DNA from: Sphingobacteriales bacterium
GTDB taxonomy: Bacteria; Bacteroidota; Bacteroidia; Chitinophagales; CAIOSU01
Length of the DNA stretch: 64,000 nt
Direction: 5' to 3'
Assembly: GCA_027486795.1 (NCBI GenBank)
Contig: JAIXOI010000048.1
Location: 172,232-236,231 of the forward strand
The translations under genes and the position numbers were made by a program. Below the pieces are notes generated by a model. That model did not search any database and was not told the origin of the DNA. It saw only the letters and a program-made list of their open reading frames with translations. Shown here piece by piece: positions 59,804 to 64,000 of this stretch; the stretch's first letter is position 1, and every line of letters begins with the position of its first letter.

Positions 59804-60801
59804 TCTCCATCGTGCTTATGGTCGTGGCTGCAACCACCTTCGTTTTTGTATGCTTCGCGAGGCGTAAGACCCAATACTTTGAACATGTCCATATCCTTTT
59901 TGAAATCAGGATTCGGGGTAGTAAGCAAAGTATCGCCACTGAAAATAGAATTGGCGCCGGCCATAAAGCAAAGGGCTTGGTCTTCGGTGGTCATCATTTC
60001 GCGACCCGCCGATAGGCGTACCATAGCTTTAGGCATTAAAATACGAGCAGTAGCTATCATGCGCACCATTTCCCATACCGATACACGAGGCTGATCGGCC
60101 AACGGTGTACCTTCAACGGGCACAAGGGCGTTTACTGGCACGCTCTCTGGGTGAATGGCCAAGTTGGAAAGAGTATATAACATTCCAATACGGTCTGCAT
60201 CGGTTTCGCCCATACCAATAATACCGCCGCTGCAAACACTTATGTTGGCATTGCTAATGCTATTGATGGTTTTAAGCCTATCGTTGTAAGTACGGGTAGA
60301 GATAATGTCGTCGTAAAACTCTTCTGACGTATCCAAATTGTGGTTATACGCATACAGGCCAGCATCTTTCAATTTTGCGGCCTGGTCGTCGTTGAGCATA
60401 CCTAGAGTACAGCATACTTCCATGCCAATGCCGCTTACGCCGCGCACCATATCCAGCACTTTGTCAAAATCGCGGTTGTCACGCACTTCGCGCCAAGCGG
60501 CACCCATGCAAAAACGGGTTGCGCCGGCATTCTTAGCTTTTTGTGCAGCATCTAGCACTACTTTGGTATCCAGCAACTTGTGCACTTGTACATCGGTATT
60601 GTAGCGTGCTGCTTGAGGGCAATAGGCACAGTCTTCGGGGCAGCCGCCGGTTTTAATAGAGAGCAGCGTACATACTTGCACCTCGCCTGTAGCATGATAC
60701 TCGCGGTGCACCGTTGCGGCACGATACATCAATTCCAACACTGGAGAATTGTATATTGCGCTTATCTCATCCAAAGTCCAGTCGTGCCTAATAGTGCTCA
60801 T
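59779..60801 (-). CDS. bioB: biotin synthase
   Basis: 340 residues from ATG 60801 (the frame runs to 60858; the conserved start is [17 protein letters not shown]). Radical-SAM cluster [10 protein letters not shown] (Cys-x3-Cys-x2-Cys), second-cluster residues in [26 protein letters not shown], and [15 protein letters not shown]. It inserts sulfur into dethiobiotin. The C-terminus [19 protein letters not shown] is unusually His/Asp-rich. Promoter box TATTTTTG lies 23 bases upstream. Confidence 0.97.
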   Translation of the reverse strand: MSTIRHDWTLDEISAIYNSPVLELMYRAATVHREYHATGEVQVCTLLSIKTGGCPEDCAYCPQAARYNTDVQVHKLLDTKVVLDAAQKAKNAGATRFCMGAAWREVRDNRDFDKVLDMVRGVSGIGMEVCCTLGMLNDDQAAKLKDAGLYAYNHNLDTSEEFYDDIISTRTYNDRLKTINSISNANISVCSGGIIGMGETDADRIGMLYTLSNLAIHPESVPVNALVPVEGTPLADQPRVSVWEMVRMIATARILMPKAMVRLSAGREMMTTEDQALCFMAGANSIFSGDTLLTTPNPDFKKDMDMFKVLGLTPREAYKNEGGCSHDHKHDGELVNQLIG

Positions 60802-60824
60802 AATTACTTCGTTGTTTCTGTTTT

Positions 60825-60832
60825 CAAAAATA
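60825..60832 (-). promoter_or_regulatory. -7 box TATTTTTG for bioB
   Basis: Minus-strand TATTTTTG, 23 bases before the ATG, with TTTG at 60856-60859 (23 bases spacing). Confidence 0.4.
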
Positions 60833-61111
60833 CTACAAAGAATCCAATCGGTACACAAAGCTCAATAGTTGAAAAAACTATCGCTAGCATTTTAGCACTC
60901 CTTTGTGGCAGCGTAAAAATTATATTACGCGGTAAGTTACCAAAAGCAAAAAGCCAGCCCGGATCATAACCCCGTCTGGCAAATTTTGCTCTCAAAACTC
61001 AAAACCTCTTAACTCAATCGCACTATGTTTTGATAATATCTTGTTTATAGCCTCTAAATGCTATTTCCCTTCTCTCATTTCATATTTCTTATTTCCTATT
61101 TTCAATAAGCT

Positions 61112-64000
61112 TTACTCTATCACCATTTGCTTTATGAAAGTATCCTTGCCTGTATCAACTTTTACGAAGTAAATACCTGTGGCCAATACATCGCCTAAGT
61201 CAAGCTGCGTTTTGGTTTTACCGGTAGTGTTTACCAATTCGTTTATGTAAACCATTTGCCCCATGGCGTTTAATACCATTACATTGGTCCGGTCAAACGG
61301 AGTATCAAGGCTAATGGTAAAGCTGCCTTTATTGGGGTTAGGGTAAATATCAAAGCTAGTGCTTGCCGTGCTGGTCATCATTACCGAAACCATATCGTAA
61401 ACCTTGAATTGGCCGTCAAAGTCGGTTTGTTTCAATCGGTAGTATGATAGGCCCATTTCAGGGTTCTCATCGTAGGTTTGGTAGTCGGTTTCAATGGAGT
61501 GGTTACCTCCACCTTGAACTACAGCAACTGGTTCAAAATCAACCCCATCTAATGAACGCTCAATGGTAAAGTAATCGTTGTTAATTTCCATAGATACAGT
61601 CCAATCCAACCGAACCCTAGTTCCATCAGGCTGCGCACCAAAGCTCACCAAATCAATAGGCAAACTTTCACCACCGCCCTGTGCTACACCAAACTCTGAG
61701 AACGAGGTCAATCCGCCCAACGAGGTTAAACCCGCTGATACCAGCCTATCTGCGGCTCCCAAGATAGAAAGTAGCCCATTTCCATTGCTCCATGAACCTA
61801 TACCCGTGCCATTTGGGCGTTTTATTACCCGGAACATATTGTCCATCAATCCACTAAAGTTTTCGGTGCCTACTGTTATACTATAAGAGCCTAACAAGGG
61901 TTGGGTATTGGGATCAATGGTCCAAATACCCTCCTGTTTGAGTTCGGTATAAGTCATTGTAGCATCCGAAACAAGGATGGCATTACCTCGCTCTTGCGCA
62001 GGTATATTGCCAAAGGAAGCGGTTAAGTAACTAGGCCCAACCATAAAGTTGTTGGTTATGCGAGCCCAATAGTACTCATTAGGCCCGCCATACCCTAGCG
62101 GGAAATCGTATGATGCATTGTTAGAAGCAATATACCTTCTCAAAGTACCTACTACGTAACTATTTGCGTTATGCCCGGTAATTGAATTGGCACTAGTGTT
62201 TGAAACAATCAACATGTTACTACCAGTGCCAATATTTCCATCGTCAAAGGTAAGAGATGAAGTAACTGTTATATCTCCGTTCAATAATACTTGTGGCGAA
62301 ATAGCTGAAGTGTTGCGCACCGTAACTGATCGATATACGTTGTTGTCGGTATTACCCGTTGTTCCATCCAAAATCTGTTGATCGGTACCATTTAGTATCA
62401 AATTAGAAGTACTGTTCATGGTAATTTTACCAAACTTGCTAGGCGAGGCATTCCGCAACAAAGAACCACTCAATTCCATTACGCTGCTATTGCTCAATAT
62501 CAACTCCATATTTTGGTTGCGCACACCCAAGAAACTTACATCGCCCCCTACTAACAGCTTACTGCTGCTGCTCATAGTTATAAACATATCGTAGCCAGCA
62601 TTGGCAGAGTTATTCCTAAACAAGATGTCACCATTTACTTGTATAGTATCGTTAGCAGCACGGCCATATATTAGCAAATCACCAACCGCTGTATTGGTAA
62701 TGGTCATATCCAAGTCGCCCTCCACTACCAGCTTGGCATTGTTGCCATTGTTTTCATTCAGGTTAATCAAAATGTCATTGCCCTTGGCATGGCTTATATT
62801 GAAGTTGCCACGGATGATAAATTCGGCAGAGCCATCAATATCTAACTCCACGTTCCTGCCAGTACCTATTGTATTCATCGAGAAACCTTCCAGTACGTTC
62901 AAACTATTAGTATTGGTAAAAGCTAGGCGGGTCGTATCGCTGTTGCTTTCGCTAAGTATCAAAGATTTCACGGTATGGGCACTATCAACGGTTACTTTAA
63001 AACCTTGTATAACTATATCATCTAAATACCCAGCGTATTTACCACCCCCGCCTGAGCAGTTGCCGCTCCAGGTACTGGCATTGCTCCAGTTACCGGTAGC
63101 TATACAAATGCATGGGCCTGCCGGCGGGTTTACTTCCGCTGTATGTGTGGCGTTACAGCCATTAGCATCGTTTACTGTTACAGTGTAGGTGCCAGCAGCC
63201 AAACCAGTGCGGTTTTGGGTAGTGATACCCCCGCCCCAGTTGTAGGTATAGGCGCTAGTACCACCAGTTACAGTGAGAGCGATAGCCCCACTATTTGGGG
63301 TAGTGATATGGGTAATAACTGATGAAACGGATAAACTCGCAGGTTGTGTGATAGTAACCGAAGCCGTGGCGGTGCAAGCGCGGTTATCAGTAACCGTTAC
63401 CGTATAGGTGCCAGCAGCCAAACCCGTGCGGTTTTGGGTAGTAACCCCGCCACCCCAGTTGTACGTGTATGGTGATGTGCCGCCAGTTACGGTTAATGTA
63501 GCCGTGCCATTGCTAGCGCTGTTGCATAGGACATTGGTGGATGTCAAAGAGCCACTCAAAGCTGCCGTGGGCTGTGTAATAGTTGCCGAAGCAGTTGCAG
63601 TGCAAGCACTTGCATCGGTAATGGTTACCGTATATGTTCCCGGTGCTAATGACGTACGGTTTTGGGCAACAACACCGCCGCCCCAGTTGTAAGAATATGC
63701 GGTAGTACCGCCGCTCACGCTTAAGGCTATGGAACCATTGGCCGCCCCGAAGCAACTTACGCTGGTAGGTGTTGCAGTACCACTTAATGCTGCTGCCGGT
63801 TGGGTAATAGTAGCCGAAACGGTAGCGGTGCAACTGTTGGCATCGGTGATGGTTACGGTGTAAGTACCAGCGGCCAGACCCGTGCGGTTTTGCGTAGTGA
63901 TACCTCCACCCCAGTTATAGGTGTATAGAGAGGTTCCACCGTTTACGGTTAGGGTTGCGGTACCTGTGCTGGCGCCAAAGCAACCCACATTGGTAGAGGC
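61112..64000 (-). CDS. large T9SS surface protein with SprB-type repeats (5' end outside window)
   Basis: The frame is open to the last base, so the N-terminus is missing; at least 962 residues are seen. From the window end inward: tandem SprB-like repeats (GGTSPYTYNWGGG, AGTYTVTVTD, TITQP), then CICIATGNWSNASTWSG opening a beta-helix-like region (NSLNVLEGFSMNTIG...), a fibronectin-like module (LDWTVSMEINNDYFTIERS, LSYYRLKQTDFDG) and a type A T9SS sorting domain (FDIYPNPNKGSFTISL to the end). SprB in Flavobacterium is the gliding adhesin; here it marks a surface adhesin-type protein. Confidence 0.9.
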   Translation of the reverse strand, partial: ASTNVGCFGASTGTATLTVNGGTSLYTYNWGGGITTQNRTGLAAGTYTVTITDANSCTATVSATITQPAAALSGTATPTSVSCFGAANGSIALSVSGGTTAYSYNWGGGVVAQNRTSLAPGTYTVTITDASACTATASATITQPTAALSGSLTSTNVLCNSASNGTATLTVTGGTSPYTYNWGGGVTTQNRTGLAAGTYTVTVTDNRACTATASVTITQPASLSVSSVITHITTPNSGAIALTVTGGTSAYTYNWGGGITTQNRTGLAAGTYTVTVNDANGCNATHTAEVNPPAGPCICIATGNWSNASTWSGNCSGGGGKYAGYLDDIVIQGFKVTVDSAHTVKSLILSESNSDTTRLAFTNTNSLNVLEGFSMNTIGTGRNVELDIDGSAEFIIRGNFNISHAKGNDILINLNENNGNNAKLVVEGDLDMTITNTAVGDLLIYGRAANDTIQVNGDILFRNNSANAGYDMFITMSSSSKLLVGGDVSFLGVRNQNMELILSNSSVMELSGSLLRNASPSKFGKITMNSTSNLILNGTDQQILDGTTGNTDNNVYRSVTVRNTSAISPQVLLNGDITVTSSLTFDDGNIGTGSNMLIVSNTSANSITGHNANSYVVGTLRRYIASNNASYDFPLGYGGPNEYYWARITNNFMVGPSYLTASFGNIPAQERGNAILVSDATMTYTELKQEGIWTIDPNTQPLLGSYSITVGTENFSGLMDNMFRVIKRPNGTGIGSWSNGNGLLSILGAADRLVSAGLTSLGGLTSFSEFGVAQGGGESLPIDLVSFGAQPDGTRVRLDWTVSMEINNDYFTIERSLDGVDFEPVAVVQGGGNHSIETDYQTYDENPEMGLSYYRLKQTDFDGQFKVYDMVSVMMTSTASTSFDIYPNPNKGSFTISLDTPFDRTNVMVLNAMGQMVYINELVNTTGKTKTQLDLGDVLATGIYFVKVDTGKDTFIKQMVIE
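63120..64000. repeat. tandem SprB-repeat coding units, period about 219-228 bases
   Basis: The codons for NWGGG recur at 63234, 63453, 63681 and 63909 (spacing 219, 228, 228 bases), giving four units of 73-76 residues that continue past the window end. Confidence 0.85.

Noticed and set aside
62601..63188. 195-codon plus-strand ORF within the T9SS protein gene
   Set aside because: Antisense shadow of the SprB/T9SS protein; no domain or start signal.

Overview
This window reads as a piece of chromosome from a member of the Bacteroidota, probably an environmental, carotenoid-pigmented species. The evidence is lineage-typical gene families and signals. Three large secreted proteins end in a type IX secretion (T9SS) sorting domain (YPNP then a beta-rich tail), and one of them carries SprB-type repeats. 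The TonB operon has the order exbB-exbD-exbD-tonB. The promoter word TAnnTTTG recurs before starts, and Shine-Dalgarno sequences are mostly absent. There is no rRNA, tRNA, CRISPR array or insertion sequence that I can recognise, so the species cannot be named.

Layout. 1-3150: a YdeI/OmpD-associated protein, a GlcD-like FAD oxidase and a beta-barrel protein. 3150-6444 (minus): dTDP-rhamnose genes rfbC and an rfbD-cysQ fusion, then a Gfo/Idh/MocA oxidoreductase. 6749-14413 (minus): EEP hydrolase, Uma2-type protein, murB, TPR protein, nif3 with its zinc-ribbon partner, and a phosphohexomutase. 14512-16100: an AAA ATPase/TOPRIM gene pair. 16170-21545 (minus): a carotenoid cluster with a CarH/LitR-like B12 photoreceptor-repressor, an ECF sigma factor, crtI, crtB and lycopene cyclase, plus a decayed second sigma factor. 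21684-27410 (minus): the TonB operon with a PstS-like lipoprotein and a TPR protein. 27700-30586: an unknown gene, ilvE and a nucleoid-associated protein. 30625-32516: a second, divergent AAA/TOPRIM pair. 32553-39965: purL, a LytTR response regulator, small membrane proteins and lipoproteins, nadC and kdsB. 40182-40854: a UPF0175/DUF3368 toxin-antitoxin pair. 40995-50645: pyrG, yidC, a lipoprotein, a 1041-residue T9SS protein and comEC. 50629-60801 (minus): biotin genes bioA, bioF-bioD and bioB interleaved with an ATP-grasp/DinB/DoxX/YHS group, a Crp-like regulator, a T9SS Asp-box protein and a lipoprotein. 61112-64000: the 3' part of a T9SS/SprB-repeat protein that runs off the window.

How the genes work together. 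The carotenoid block looks like a light-switched regulon: the MerR/B12 protein keeps the Wx9EH photoreceptor motif, and its own upstream region and those of the sigma factor, crtI and crtB share the word TTGTTTAA (or TGTTTAA). The two AAA/TOPRIM pairs are the best candidates for an under-described system. They differ in length and sequence but share architecture, a C-terminal Gly-Gly-x-x-Trp end on the ATPase, and exactly the same 7-base start/stop overlap. Other points worth attention are the RfbD-CysQ fusion, a class of promoters lying 4 bases before the start codon, and inverted arrays of short A/T-rich words in many intergenic gaps.
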